Shown: piece by piece, positions 1-40,477 of the stretch | How the letters are laid out: every line of letters starts with the position of its first letter | Position numbering within the stretch: the first letter of the stretch is position 1 | Made by a program: the position numbers and the translations under genes | The notes under the pieces: generated by a model | Database searches by the model: none | Told to the model about the DNA's origin: nothing | Seen by the model: the letters and a program-made list of their open reading frames with translations, nothing else | Source: Onchidella celtica | Lineage: Eukaryota > Mollusca > Gastropoda > Systellommatophora > Onchidiidae | Direction of reading: 5' to 3' | DNA: 64,000 nt | NCBI GenBank assembly: GCA_963931925.1 | Contig: OZ007575.1 | Location: 41,793,612 to 41,857,611 of the forward strand

Positions 1-3000
1 ATGGTGACTTGAACACGCAACAGATTGAAAAGAGAGCACGGAGAACTTCTTGAGAAGTAAATATGAACAGTGAATATTTTTGTTCCTTGCACAGTCTTAA
101 CGCATATTTCAAACAAAATTTTATAGTTTTTGCAAAACGTTTTTCCCTTTATTGAATATTTAAAACGAAAACAAAAACTCCATAACAAGTGAGGATAGCG
201 TTTTGTTGTTTTGTTTAATTTTTTCTAAAGATTTCAATGTTGTCCTTTGCATCAGAATAAAAAGTTACATTTCTCTCTCTGTTTCCAAATGCTCGCCAGT
301 GGTTGGAGGGAAGCGGATTTTATACCGGGAAGGTCGTACTAATGGTGAAACATTGCATAATGCCATGGCTGTGGGGGGTCGTTATGAATGCATGCCTAAT
401 TACCCTGATGTGGAAATGTGGAAGTGATCATTAGTCCAGGTCCTGGTGTAGGAGCCATAATTCTAGCAAAAACAATACCTTCGTGAGCAAAGAGAGTCAC
501 GATCGCAAAGGTAGGCTTGGTGAGTAATACGTCATCCAGAACTGCCCACGCACTGTTTTAGCAGGACGCTAATTATTTTGTTAGCATGATTAAATGGAAG
601 TGTTGCAAATGTACATCTTTTGTTGTAAATAGTAACAGCGGCAGCCAAAAGTCGCGGTCTTCAGACGTCTTCACGTTGTAGTCAGGTTATTTACATGTAT
701 ATAAAAGCAGAAATATTCTCGTTCTTATTTAGTTTCTAATTTCAGATGTTTGGTAACATATAAAAAAAAAAGTTTAATAGAAAGAAAAGGCTACACAGAA
801 AGAAAAGAATACATAGAAAGAAAAGACTACATATAAAGAACAGGCTACAAAGAAAGAAACGGCTACATAGGTAGGATCGAGTACCTAGTCTTGTCGGATA
901 AGGACGAAAAATCCAGAGGGCCCGTGTGCACGTTGCGCACGTTAAAGATACCTTGGCAGTTGGAAATCGTAAAGAGCAGGCCAAACAGGCCGCTGCCCGG
1001 GCAAAATTGAAATTTATCCATATCATCCCCCCACCAGCAACAACAAAATTTATTGTTCATTATTAAATATATATTAATATTATTAATAAATATTCAAATA
1101 TTATTTGAGTTGTGATATGAGTTGTGATATATGTGATGTGAGTTGTGAACTGTTGTGAGTTGTGAACTGCGCCTAACAGGCTGCGTTACAATTTGCTCTA
1201 AGATAGAGAGAGGCAGAGAGAGAGAGAGAGTGAGCGAGACAGGGAGAGAGAGAAAGGAGCAGTGTAATGTGTTGAGCGCTTCGCAGGCGCTCCATTCTGC
1301 CCTGTGGTTGACATGTTGCTTCTGTAAAGCGCATAGAGCATTTTAAATGGATATGAGCTATATAATGTCATCCATTATTATTATTACATAGATAGAAAAA
1401 GGTAAATAAAAAGAAAAGGCTTTATAGAAAGAAAAACCACACAGACAGAAAACAGTAAACTATGGTACAATCCAAGTACTAAAACGGCTTTTATAAATTA
1501 AACATCTTGTAATTAATAAGCTGGAAACCAAGCTGCTGGTACAAAGGAAAGCAAAACAGAATCGGTACCGAAAGATGAGGTAAAAACAAGATTTCGAAAT
1601 AGATAAAGAAAGAAAGAAAACATTTCTTCTGCTCCAATTACAAAGCAAAATCTTTATGACCCTTTGTTAAAAAAAAAAAAAAAGGACACCAGTTGGTTGT
1701 ATCACGATTTTGTATATTTATATTTAATTGTTGGTTGCTTTTGGCACGTGTAGTAAGCGTCTACATCTTCTCTCGGGACAGAGTCGCACTGCAGGGCTGT
1801 GAGTCTCCATAATATCAATAGTTGTTGATGCTGTTTAAAGGGAGCTATTGTTTACAAGTAATTACAGTACAAGGAAAGGTGTTGCCAAAGGATTGCAATG
1901 GCACTTCCTCTTCGCACAAATGCGGACATGCCCCTCAATTTGAGAATAATAGTGGTGCACGTCATTAACTACTCACTCCCTAGTGTTTTCTTAAAATGAC
2001 CTCATTATAAATATAAGCTCTCATAATACCCATTCTGAAAGTCAAAGATCAGAAAACAGTGTGAGATGTAGAAAAATGCCAAATTATTCGGCATTAAAAA
2101 AAAAACATGTTGCGTGCATGTGTAATTTTCATGCACCATTTCAACTGAATGCTTTTTTTCGTGTGAACCGCTGAGAGCGGCTTATTGGAGTAAATCATTT
2201 AACAAACATGCGATTCTTTTAGCGGTTCTGACAGATACACACGTTTTGAAAAGACTCTCACATGGTCAGACACACAGCTTTTTGTTTCAAATATAACAAA
2301 AACAACTCAAACATAAAAGAAAATGAACAGGAGAAACGTTCAAAGAAAAAAAAACAACGTTTAATACCTATTCTTTTGTATCTACGTATTTGTTTTTTTT
2401 GTACATAGGAAGAGTGAGTGAACAAATAAATTAAACACGACAAATTGTGGTATGCACACATTTCGTAGACATTCAACTTGAAGATTATCAGATAATGCTA
2501 GTTCTGAAACCAAGACTAAGCAAGCTAAGAACCAATAGAGATGGACTGTGACCAGCAAAGAAAAATGGCGGAGTTGTTAAATTATGACTGGTGACTTTGT
2601 CTGTCCTATCAGAGGCTGCTAAGCTGTGATTTATACAGTGTTAATTCTAGGCTCTGTGCGCCAAGCCTGACGATGAATAATGTAATACCAGACAACACGC
2701 TATAGTTAAGTTAGTTACGATTCGAAATTCTAGGCTCTGCGCGTCTTGTGGCACGTCCTAATTCAGTTCTTGTTTGGACCAACTACCCCAGCTGTTTCAA
2801 GTAGTCGAGACGAGATATTATCATATTTGTATCACATTATTCCCTATCAGGCTGAGAGCAACACATTTCAGCATGGAAGACTGTTTTTTTTTTTCCTAAA
2901 TGCTGAAAGTAAATTTCAGCTGTCACAACACTGTCAACAATGAAAGTGTGAATGTCCTTCATATGAACTCTAGTTCAATATCTAGAAGTGAGAGACCACA

Positions 3001-4662
3001 ACGTCCTATTGCACAATACCTGAAAACAGATTCAGAACACAGACATAGGGTCTGCTTTTGGGGGGATATTCGAAAAATAGGTTCAAATTTCATATTTACA
3101 TACCAAATAAAAAAAAAATACAAAATACAAAATGGCAAACCAAATCGAGGGGGCTACAAGTTGGCCTCCTTTTTTTTTTTCACTCATTAGTACCACGATT
3201 GACTATAAGTAGGTTGTAAACCCAGGCACATGATTAAGATGAAGTTACTGGAATATTTTACAGATCTCCGGATGATGACGTGAGGATTTGATTAAAGTAG
3301 AAACAAAAGAAAAAAACCCATTCAAACCCAGATTCAAAAACTCTATGATCGTCTAGATCGGTTTCAGAACACCTATCATGGGTCAATCAAAAACAAATTA
3401 ACTTAAACAGTGCCTTCCACAAAAAAAAAAAAAGAAACAACTAAAATACATGTCCAAAAAAAAAAATAATAATAATTAAATACGTTTCATACACAACTGC
3501 TTTAAAAGCAAACTGGCAAGTGCTAGTGATTTGTTTTCCGCATTGACGATCCTAAATTCACGCAGTCTGCTAAATGACATCTTTCAGCTTAACTTCAACA
3601 CCAGACTGGTCAAAAAGGAAGGCTGAATCTTGCTGATGGCAGACTCTTGTGACATCTAATTTCGAAGTTGATGGCGGTGACCTACGTTGTACTTTGATGT
3701 AAGTATTGGCAAAGCACACCACACGATTGATAGAGTCCTGGGTACACGTTGTCTTTTCTGGTTGTAGTTTTGGTGTTGAAGTCGCTGCAGTTGTTATTGT
3801 TGTTGCCTAGTGTATAATACTATTGCTTGGTGCCATCAATGTTGTATATTCCACCCAACATTATGGTGCGAGTAAATCTGCCAAGGAAAAGGTAGCTCAA
3901 CAAACGATTCCAGTGTTAAAATAGCCCAGTTTAACCCTGCAGAGAGACAAAACTAAATGGTGACTGGTTTGTGCATGAGGAAAACATTCCATATTATGAC
4001 ATTCAATGATGAAACAATCATGATTTTCCGAAAAAAACCTGATTAATATGCAATAGGCAGAGTCGCACCCGACACACAAAAAACAAACAAACATGTAATA
4101 CTAGATTTTTACTTGCATGAACGCACCCCTAGAGTTTTGTTCTAGGGGATCGTCCGTATATGTGCTTATTCCAAACCCCGTCATTATCCTCAACCCTAAA
4201 GCTCATCGAATCCCTAACCCTGTCCCTCCTCCACCTCGCAATCAACACCCAAGTGGAAAACAAAAAGAAAATCTGAAAGAACAATTAATTAAGGTTGTTG
4301 TTAGGAGTATTTCGGGAGGAGCCTTGTAGCTCTGGAGTCACAAAAGGCTTTAAAATTAGTAGCCTTAGCGCAAAAAAACTTGGGGAACTACATTCATGTA
4401 ACATTCTAAAAATAAACATGATTACAAAGAACACAACACTTCAATGGAATAGGGAGCTGTATAAATAAAGAAACAGTAATTATATGCTTGTCCCTTGGGG
4501 TGGCCTCCATTACTAGTCCCCAGTTACCGTGATGATGGGTGGTTACGTGCAACCACAATGTGTATTATAAGAGCGGTGGAGTTAAATGAATACATGAGTA
4601 AATAAATAGAAAAAGAAACAAATAAATAAATATAGTATATATAAATAAAATACGTGACTCAC
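1..4662. other. No gene identified; AT-rich sequence with one dispersed repeat
   Basis: Below troponin T I see no coding exon. The stretch holds the inverted copy of the ATATAGCGC repeat (about 997-1385), A-rich and GAAA-rich tracts (770-870, 1395-1450, 1600-1680), and otherwise featureless sequence. The final troponin T 3' UTR exon and polyadenylation site may lie here but I could not place them. Confidence 0.5.
997..1385 (-). repeat. Dispersed ATATAGCGC-type repeat, copy 1
   Basis: Read on the minus strand it runs ATT trinucleotides, TATATAGCTCATATCC, GCTCTATGCGCTTTAC, a CT-rich tract, GTAACGCAGCCTGTTAGGCGCAG, an AT-rich stretch and TTTTGTTGTTGCTGG, ending near TTGCCCGGGCAG. The same order occurs on the plus strand at 61935-62305. 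This is a middle-repetitive element seen once at each end of the window in opposite orientation. Its class is not clear to me. Confidence 0.8.
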
Positions 4663-32803
<28,141 letters not shown>

Positions 32804-33145
32804 CTGAAAATAGAAAGAGATGAGATAAAAATATTAGTGTATTACAATGGCAGTATCATATTTTTCAAATTGGGCTAATATTGATGAGCTTTCACGGAGC
32901 ATCAGCCTTCTCCATGTCTTCTCTATGCCATTTCAAATTGCAGATTTCTGAGGGCGGCAATAAAATGGTTTTACTTCATGCCATCGAGGGTTCAGAAGTG
33001 TTTCTTGCCGTCACAACTCACACAAAGACATTATCTCCGTTTACTGTGAAAGACCTGCCCTTTCGATACCCGTGAAGATTCTTATGGTTTATCGCTAACC
33101 ACATGCTGACAACTTTTTGGTACTTTTCCTGAGCACTACACAACC

Positions 33146-33382
33146 TTAGATCTTGTTTGTTCCAATTCCACTTTTTGCACGTGTGAGAAATTCGACGTTG
33201 AACCTTCGCAACCTGATATCATGATAAGGAGTTGGAATCAGACGGAACAGCGAAACAACTTGATGTGTGCTGCAATGCAATTTAAACAAGCAAAGTGTGC
33301 ATTTATTTTTCCTCTTGTACATACTATGACATTTTCAGTTTTTGTGCGTTTTTTTCTTCAGAAAATGGAGATTTAACACTAA
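33146..33382 (+). mobile_element. MITE family A, copy 1
   Basis: Starts CCTTAGATCTTGTTTGTTCCA and ends GAGATTTAACACTAAGG. The interior has CACTTTTTGCAC, GAGAAATTCGACGTTGAA, ATGATAAGGAGTTGGAAT, AAGTGTGCATTT and CAGAAAATGGAGAT, shared in order with copies at 54678, 59650, 62386 and 63259. No coding capacity. Target TA is inferred from the ends. Confidence 0.85.
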
Positions 33383-34884
33383 GGTGGCCACGAGGCCTGC
33401 AGTCGTTCAAAAACACGATATCACAATACTCAAAGTCTGTGTGAAGACCAGTTTGAATCGGTAATTTGTAGCTGTGTTTTAAAGCATGGATACTTGGTTA
33501 GAGTAACACCTTGTTTGTCATTGCGTGCAGATATGCTTTACCAGTTTTCCTGTTTTTAGTAACTTCAAGCCTGACGTAGTTTACTGGCATATACCCATTA
33601 ATGCGTGACTTTTTTTTTTTTGCGAATAAACAACAGCTGACAAAATAGTCGTTGATCGTCTTTTGGACAGCTGCAGTTTGAAGTGGAGAGGAATTTAGCG
33701 ATGTTTGAAATAATACTCTTCTTTTAATAACTTCCCTCCTGTGTCGCTGTGATCTCTAACGGGCAACTTTACTGATGACGTAATTTCAGTTGCTGTGTAT
33801 CCAAGTGTACAAATATGTGTAGTTAACAAACTAAGATCATCTGTTGATGAATCGCTCTCATCATGTCCTTTACAGAGTGGGATGTCTTTAATATCCACTG
33901 TCTATCTGCTTCATAGTCTCTAAAATCTATTCCTGGCGTACGTCATGATGTTTAATCGGCACCACACTCCTACAAAACAATTATAAGGATACCCTCTCTA
34001 AAGTATGGTGTCTGTCACTACTGTCCGACCCCCCGGACGTACGAGTAGGGCTAAAGGCAACCACAGAAATCCTGCCATCCTCGTATTTTGCAGATTCATG
34101 ACGGCTTTTGACTGTAGCATTTCTGTGTTACCCCTGATTTTGAAGTGGCAGGAATGGAAACGACGGGAGAGTTGGTGTGTGCAAAGAAACTCTCTAAAAT
34201 CTAATTGGAAACATCTCAAGGCCTCTTGCTTTCTTCTCTGTATAGCCAAAGTATTAAGCGCAAGTGCGGAACATCCTTGTGGTGTGGGCAATTGCTTGAG
34301 TTTGTAATCTGTTGTCTTGGTGAACATGTTTTATATTTACAGCACAGAACATAACCCTCTCATTTGGAAATCATTTTAGTTTCGAGGTTTCCGTTTAAAA
34401 ATGGTCGCATTGACATCTAGACTTTTCTTTTATTGGACTTCCTGAAATTCTAATACGAACAAGAGAATAAATAATAGTCAATAACACAACTGAAGACCCT
34501 CTAGGCGATAACGTGTTTCAAAGTCCACTCGCGCAAACAACACACATTGAAAATGATGTAAATACGACCACGGCCAAATGGAATAACATGAAAAGTGCAA
34601 GGCACCGTTTTCATGTCGTCCCGACACACAAATGTATGAAGGTCGTGAAGGATCAGATCATTAGCCTGAAAATGTTACTGGACAACTGAGTTTTCCATTT
34701 CGAGGGCCGCATGTAAACTACCTTAGCTCAACTTTTTCATACACCAACCCTGACTCGACAGGTTTACACTGAGCCATCGCTTTACACTTTCCTATTTACA
34801 GCATATTAGATCTGCAACCGGGCCAATAACAGGCGGGAAGGGAAAAGTAAGGAATACAAGAAGGTTACGAAATCGACATTCACA

Positions 34885-35150
34885 TTGCAAGTGTAGTGCT
34901 CAGAGATAGATAATAAAATGTAACTATGCAACAGAACTACAGCAACTCCACTTAAATGGGGCAGTGTTCAGAGATACATACTGTAAAGTCCACTTTACAA
35001 AGGCAATGTTCAGAGACAGATATAAAGATCCACCATGTCAACCGCAAGTCCACTTTACAAAGGCAATGTTCAGAGATAGATGTAAACATCCATCAGAACT
35101 ACCGCATCCGCCCTTTTACAATGACAGTATTCAGAGCTAGATAAAAAAAA
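34885..35150 (+). repeat. Tandem repeat of about 65-75 bp, four units
   Basis: Units share CTCCACTT or GTCCACTTTACAAAGGCA, then TGTTCAGAGATAGAT and a CA-rich end; starts near 34893, 34963, 35002 and 35062, plus a degenerate unit near 35125. No ORF of note. Confidence 0.75.
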
Positions 35151-36205
35151 ATGCAATGGAACTACTGCAACTCAGAAACTCATATAGAGTCTAATGGAAG
35201 GCCGCTGTATCATTTTTTTTCATCTGTTGAACATATTTTTTTATGTTCACATTTAAGATTTGGCTGTAGCAAAGGATCGCAGTTTAATTACAAAACCGAA
35301 TAGAGAAAAGACTTGGTTGTGTTCACTGCTCAGCTATAACTTATAATGTAAAACATTAGTCTGGGAGAAAACTGAGATAAAAGAAGTTGTGGAAATAGAA
35401 TACGAATTAATGATAATCGGATAATATAAAACTGCCCAAATAGGTCAAGAAATCCCAATTACATTGCCATCTCGTGATGCCTTTTATCGAGACACTGTAA
35501 TATGAAGAAGAGCGGAGAGGCTTTTTGCCCGCTTATCTCAAGCCAAAAAACCTAACACGAAAAAAGTTCAGTGGTGGGAGGATTTCATTGTGTTGCAGTA
35601 TGGTCTTTTTTTTTTTTTTTTTGTGCTCAACTCTGTAACCCGAATAACAGTTTTAAAGATTATGAAATTAATTTTCTCAGTCTAACCCATTCGCCTGTGT
35701 ATCGACCTATCGTGTGTTTTCAAATTCCAGGCCATTCTTTTGAAAAAAGTTTTAAAAATGTAAAATACAATGATCCTTTTTTGTGTGTGTGTGTGTCCTT
35801 TGACAAGACCTCCGCTCGGGAGACTATATTATTTGGCGTGCGTCCACTATTGTGCGTAATGGCCTGGCGCGCATGAGTTCTGTAGTAGGAATGTAAGTCA
35901 TTATAGGAAAATTGTCCAGAGAAGGGAGAGAGAAGGGTGGGGACACCGGTATAATTATGTCGGGTAACGCCGGGTACCACATCTAGTTGTTGTTTTTCTC
36001 ACCAACAGGAAATGAAATACACTGCACGATAGGCGTTTGGGAGCGCCGGGTACAGACATGAATCATCACTGCTCAGCGAGGCGGTTTGAAATTTGCTTTT
36101 TTTCTGTAGTTAGAGAGATCCATTCACTGAGGTACATGGATTGCGGAGATCAGGGTCATAGTGATCTGGAATGCCCCCACCCCTCCTCTTTTCTTTGGAA
36201 AATAT

Positions 36206-36271
36206 GTGAATGGATCTGACAAAATAGGGCTTGAGGTGAAAGACGAAAATCATGAGAAAACCCCTCCAGCC
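36206..36271 (+). repeat. Dispersed repeat, copy 2 of 2 (GTGGATCTGAC...AAAACCCCTCC type)
   Basis: Partner of 19376-19442, with GTGAATGGATCTGACAAAAT and GAGAAAACCCCTCCAGC. Confidence 0.75.
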
Positions 36272-37076
36272 GGGGAACAATTTTCTATGGAAATTCAAAT
36301 TTGCTTATAATATGCAAGATTAGCCATTTTTTCTGCATTGTTAAAATATTTTGCTTGAAATATTCTTAGAAATATTTTATTTTAATTTGTTTAAAGAGGT
36401 ATAAAAATTTCACCTTAAGCCCGAATTCGCCGGATCCTCTCTCCGGTTACTTCCCATTCATGCAACTTTGTATCAATGGCATTAAGGAAATTGTGAATCT
36501 GTGTACAAGTTACCATTCATGCAAGTTTGTGTCGGTGTGTTCTGTGCTCTGATCTACATAACCTGATAATTTTTGTGGGGTTTTTGTTTGTGACCATATA
36601 AAGGGGGGGGGGGGGAGCCACAAACCAACAAGCAAACAAAAACATTCATTGTGTCTGCAACTGACAGATGAACCGTCACATAACAGTGAATGGAAATGAC
36701 ACGATTTAGACGCGTAGAAGTGTTTTTTTTTTTTTCAAATGCACAACAAAGTCGCATTTACGCAATAGTTGCAGATTGTGGTGGGAGGGTGGGTGTTTGT
36801 GTGTGTGTGTTCTAAACCAAGTGTGTGTATAGAAGTGAAGGGTCGAAGCTTAAGCTGCTTCCGCAGAAATGGAATTTATTTGCTTTTTACTTCAACTGTA
36901 GAGGCATTAGTTAATATTAGTTAGCTCACCTGAATTTAAGGAGTATTCTACTGTAAATATATTCTAACGTAGATTTCGTCTGTACAGCTTCTTCCTTCAT
37001 ATTCTGAAAAAGCTGGAACTCTTACCGGCTTACCACCTATCTCTCTGTAACAACGTTTTTCAGAAAATGTTCATCA

Positions 37077-37078
<2 letters not shown>

Positions 37079-37147
<69 letters not shown>
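37079..37147. repeat. CT microsatellite
   Basis: Pure (CT)n of about 34 units. Confidence 0.97.
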
Positions 37148-37149
<2 letters not shown>

Positions 37150-39115
37150 CATTCGCTGCAGGCACCAAATGCCATGTACATTGTAAAAGAAGAACACAAG
37201 CAGCTTTCTGGCAAAGACCTTGCTGGCAAAAATGAAAAAAGCGCCAGCATGCAGGTAGCGTCAGCTAAAACAGCCTCTGAGTATTTTTAGAGATAGCCGA
37301 ATGGAGGTAGTGGTGAACTCAGGTAGGCTGCAGCCAATACAGGGGGCGTAGACAACCCCAAATTATCCGTACTTTTACCCCTTACTCTGTGTGCAAAACC
37401 TCAGTTCTTCAAAGAGGAACGGCACAGTCACCGTGTTCACATAATATAATAATGTAAGCAAACAAGGTTTTCAGCTGGTAAGTTAATTCTAAGGACATAC
37501 CCAAGCTACATTTCATAATAATATGTCCTAGTAAAGAAAATAAAGATACACATTAATAATGACCGTATCAACATTATCAAGATTGACATAAGGTCACTGC
37601 CTGGAAAACGTTTCATTAGGCTGTAATCCTTGAACATTACGGAACGATTACGATCCCTGCTCTGCAGGAAGTCCATGGGGTGTGATGAAATAACCAAGAA
37701 ATAGTCTGTATTAATCCAATCCCTTGGTTCCATCGTACTAGACACTCTCAATTTACTCTCAAAGAGTAAAACACACCAATACAAGCAGAAAGAAAATGCC
37801 GGCAGAAGTAACTGAGGTAAAAGTGTATGTTATATTCTTAGCTTTTATCAAACACAAAGACTTTTAACAAGTGAAAGAAAATAATTCAAGGTCGTAGATC
37901 TACGTATAAACACAACGATCTATAGGCCTACTGAAATGAAACAGTCCTCCCGCATGAAGCCGGTTCAAATGCTTACTTATCAGGGGGAAAAAACAGAGTA
38001 CAGTTTCAGATACTACTAGTTATTTATTTTATGTTTCTGTTATTTCGAGAAGGAAGCGGTAAACGTGATATGAAAATAGAAAAGCGGACTGGAGACGGAA
38101 AGATGGGAGTAGGAAGAACACAAGGGGCTAGAGCAGTGGAGACGGGTTCGGTTGCTACGCTCCTGAACACAGTACCACATACTTTTGTGGGTGAGCACGT
38201 ATGGCGTCGGCGCTCTTGTTCCAGGGGGAATAGGGGAGCAGTGCTTGTGTGTGTGGGTGTAGGTAGGGCACGTGTGTGTAGTCGGCGCAGGTAGGAAGGG
38301 GAGATGAGTAGAGAAAATGGCGATAAACCTGGGACAAGGGAGACGGTTGGAGATACGAGAAAGATTACATGAGGAGACGGCAGTAACTATAGAAAGGAAG
38401 AGACGAAGAGTCTGGAAGTGAGAGAAGAGAAAGTTTAAAAAAGAAAAAGAGGATAGTTAACACGATAGCTTGTGGGAATGGGGAAAATTAAATAAAAAAT
38501 TATGCATATTTTTGTAAGGGAAGCTTCGATAGTAAGGAGTACCTTTGGAAAACATGAGGAGAAAGTGAGAATCAGACCGGGAGAGTGAGAATCTCGTTTA
38601 AGCGACCCGAATATAATGCTGGAGAAAGAGGTCACGAGTCAACGGCATACTTTGTGCAAATAGCTGGCACAGCCGCCAGCCGGGAACATGAGAAAGTAAC
38701 TACGTGTCCAGAAATGCCACACACATGTTGCATTAAACATTGAGCTTAAGCGTTTTGTGGGAGCACAGAGCAGTGATCTAGGATCTGGCATAGAACATAG
38801 GTAAAATAGATTTTGGAAGAAGACAGTGGAGATCAAACCCAGCCCACACTGCCAACAATCTATGGCAATAAGCATTCAGCAGTACGCAGTAGATAAGTTC
38901 CTTCTCGCCCTTACTCTTCAACAATACGTCGGTGGCCCAGCGTGACTTTCTAGATACGAATCTAAACGTAGTAATAAAGCCGATCACTGTCTTATATCAC
39001 GATCAGTACATTGGATTATAAAACCACCAAGAAATCATTCGTATCCTGACAGTAATGTAAGGCCGAAAACTGCCATTCAAAGTAGAAGTGGTAACACGGA
39101 AAAGATTCTGTAGAG

Positions 39116-39331
39116 CACGGGTCGGCAACCATTTGGCTTTCATTTGCGGCTTCTTTGTTTTCATAATTGGCCGGTTAAAAGCAACAACAAAAAATCTTTA
39201 AATGATAAAAAAAAAAAAAACTACTACCGGAAAAGAGACTTTTGGATGCATGATGCAGCTCTACTCCAAATTTAAATTATTTCGAAAATCTCATTAACTT
39301 TTGCTCCTCTCAGAAAGGTTGCCACCCCCTG
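39116..39331. mobile_element. hAT-like MITE
   Basis: The left end CACGGGTCGGCAACC faces the right end GGTTGCCACCCCCTG; CAGGGGTCGGCAACC is the well-known terminal sequence of one group of hAT transposons. The flanks CTGTAGAG (39108-39115) and CTACAGAG (39332-39339) form an 8-bp target-site duplication with two differences, as hAT insertions make. 216 bp, non-coding. Confidence 0.85.
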
Positions 39332-40114
39332 CTACAGAGAGTACACTATGAAATTCTCAAATAATAATAATACACAGCATTTACATAGCGCGTCAAACAG
39401 CAGAACGACAATGGAAGCAACATGGACAACAGAGCGATCCAATGCCAATCTAAACGAAACACGTCACGTAACCACTCTTGAAACTCTGCACGATGTTCGA
39501 AATGCAACAAGTATCATTGACTCTGATGGTGTTATCATTATTGTTGTTGTTGTTATTATTATTATTTAATTATGTAGGGTCTAAGTAAGTGGTACTGAGG
39601 GTTGACCTATTATCCAGATGTTTTATTTAGTACAATAGTATCAGAACGTGTAAATTCATAGCCCTTGTCTCTTTAACGAAATGAATAATACAACCTTCAA
39701 AAAGACTAAAACATGAAGACCAAGCGAACTTGAATTCCTTAAAGCTGGAGCATTAAGCAGGGATTGAGTAATTAATCATAATTTACAGAATCTGAAGGTT
39801 CGGGGACGTAAGTTGTATTTTAGCCACATTCTAGCTAATATTTGTAGGCGAGATGCTTTACTTTAGAGACCAAAATTGTGAAGGACACAGGAACCTTCAG
39901 ATGCCAGACATCTTGTGAATCAAGCCTACAGGTAGACAGGTGTAACACTAAGTTCAACGGTATTCGGCCTGAATAACAAATATCTCACTGATTTCACGAT
40001 TGTCAGTGATTAGACTGGATATCATAGTATTTATATATTAAAGATGACAATGTTTGATGTCGTAAATGTCGTAAAAACTGACAAAATACTGACAGTAAAA
40101 ATCGCTCTTCTTAC

Positions 40115-40477
40115 CTTTCCTGTCGGAGCAAGATGGCAGCGGTCGCTGGTAGGAGGCGTCTGACGGCCTTGACATTCGCGATATTTGCAGAACAAGCACA
40201 AAAATTTTTTTTTAAATATCTTAAAGTAAACGGAACTATGAACCATAAATTTTATGTACTTACTTACGTGGACCAAAAATCGACAGAAATACAGTCACCA
40301 CTTTGTATCTCTCAGAACTGGCAATTTTTGATGGAAGAGAAACTGAAGAACACAGTTATTGACACATCCGCCAGAGAAGGCAAAGGAAAGGTTTCAGGTG
40401 TGTTTAGCTTACCTAGAGAAAGACGAAACAAGATGGCTGCCCGAGTGTATAGCTGGAATGTTCTAAGAGGATGCTAG
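40115..40477 (+). other. Promoter-like segment with AAGATGGC motifs and a 114-codon ORF (uncertain)
   Basis: A pyrimidine-rich stretch CTTTCCTGTCGGAGCA leads to AAGATGGCAGCGG; a second AAGATGGCTGCC lies at 40431. The plus-strand ORF from 40133 begins MAAVAGRRRLTALTFAIF, then loses protein-like character at a poly-T run. On the minus strand GGAAAG|GTAAGAAG (40115/40114) is a good donor, so this could be a non-coding first exon instead. I do not recognise a protein. Confidence 0.2.

Larger units (their letters stand above)
33383..39115. other. Upstream flank of troponin T; no gene identified
   Basis: Contains the tandem repeat at 34885-35150, a dispersed repeat at 36206, poly-G (36604-36616), a (CT)n tract at 37079-37147 and otherwise unassigned sequence. 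The troponin T promoter and non-coding first exon may lie here; a good minus-strand donor sequence (TTCAG|GTGAGC) occurs near 36924-36931 but I have no further support for it. Confidence 0.5.
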
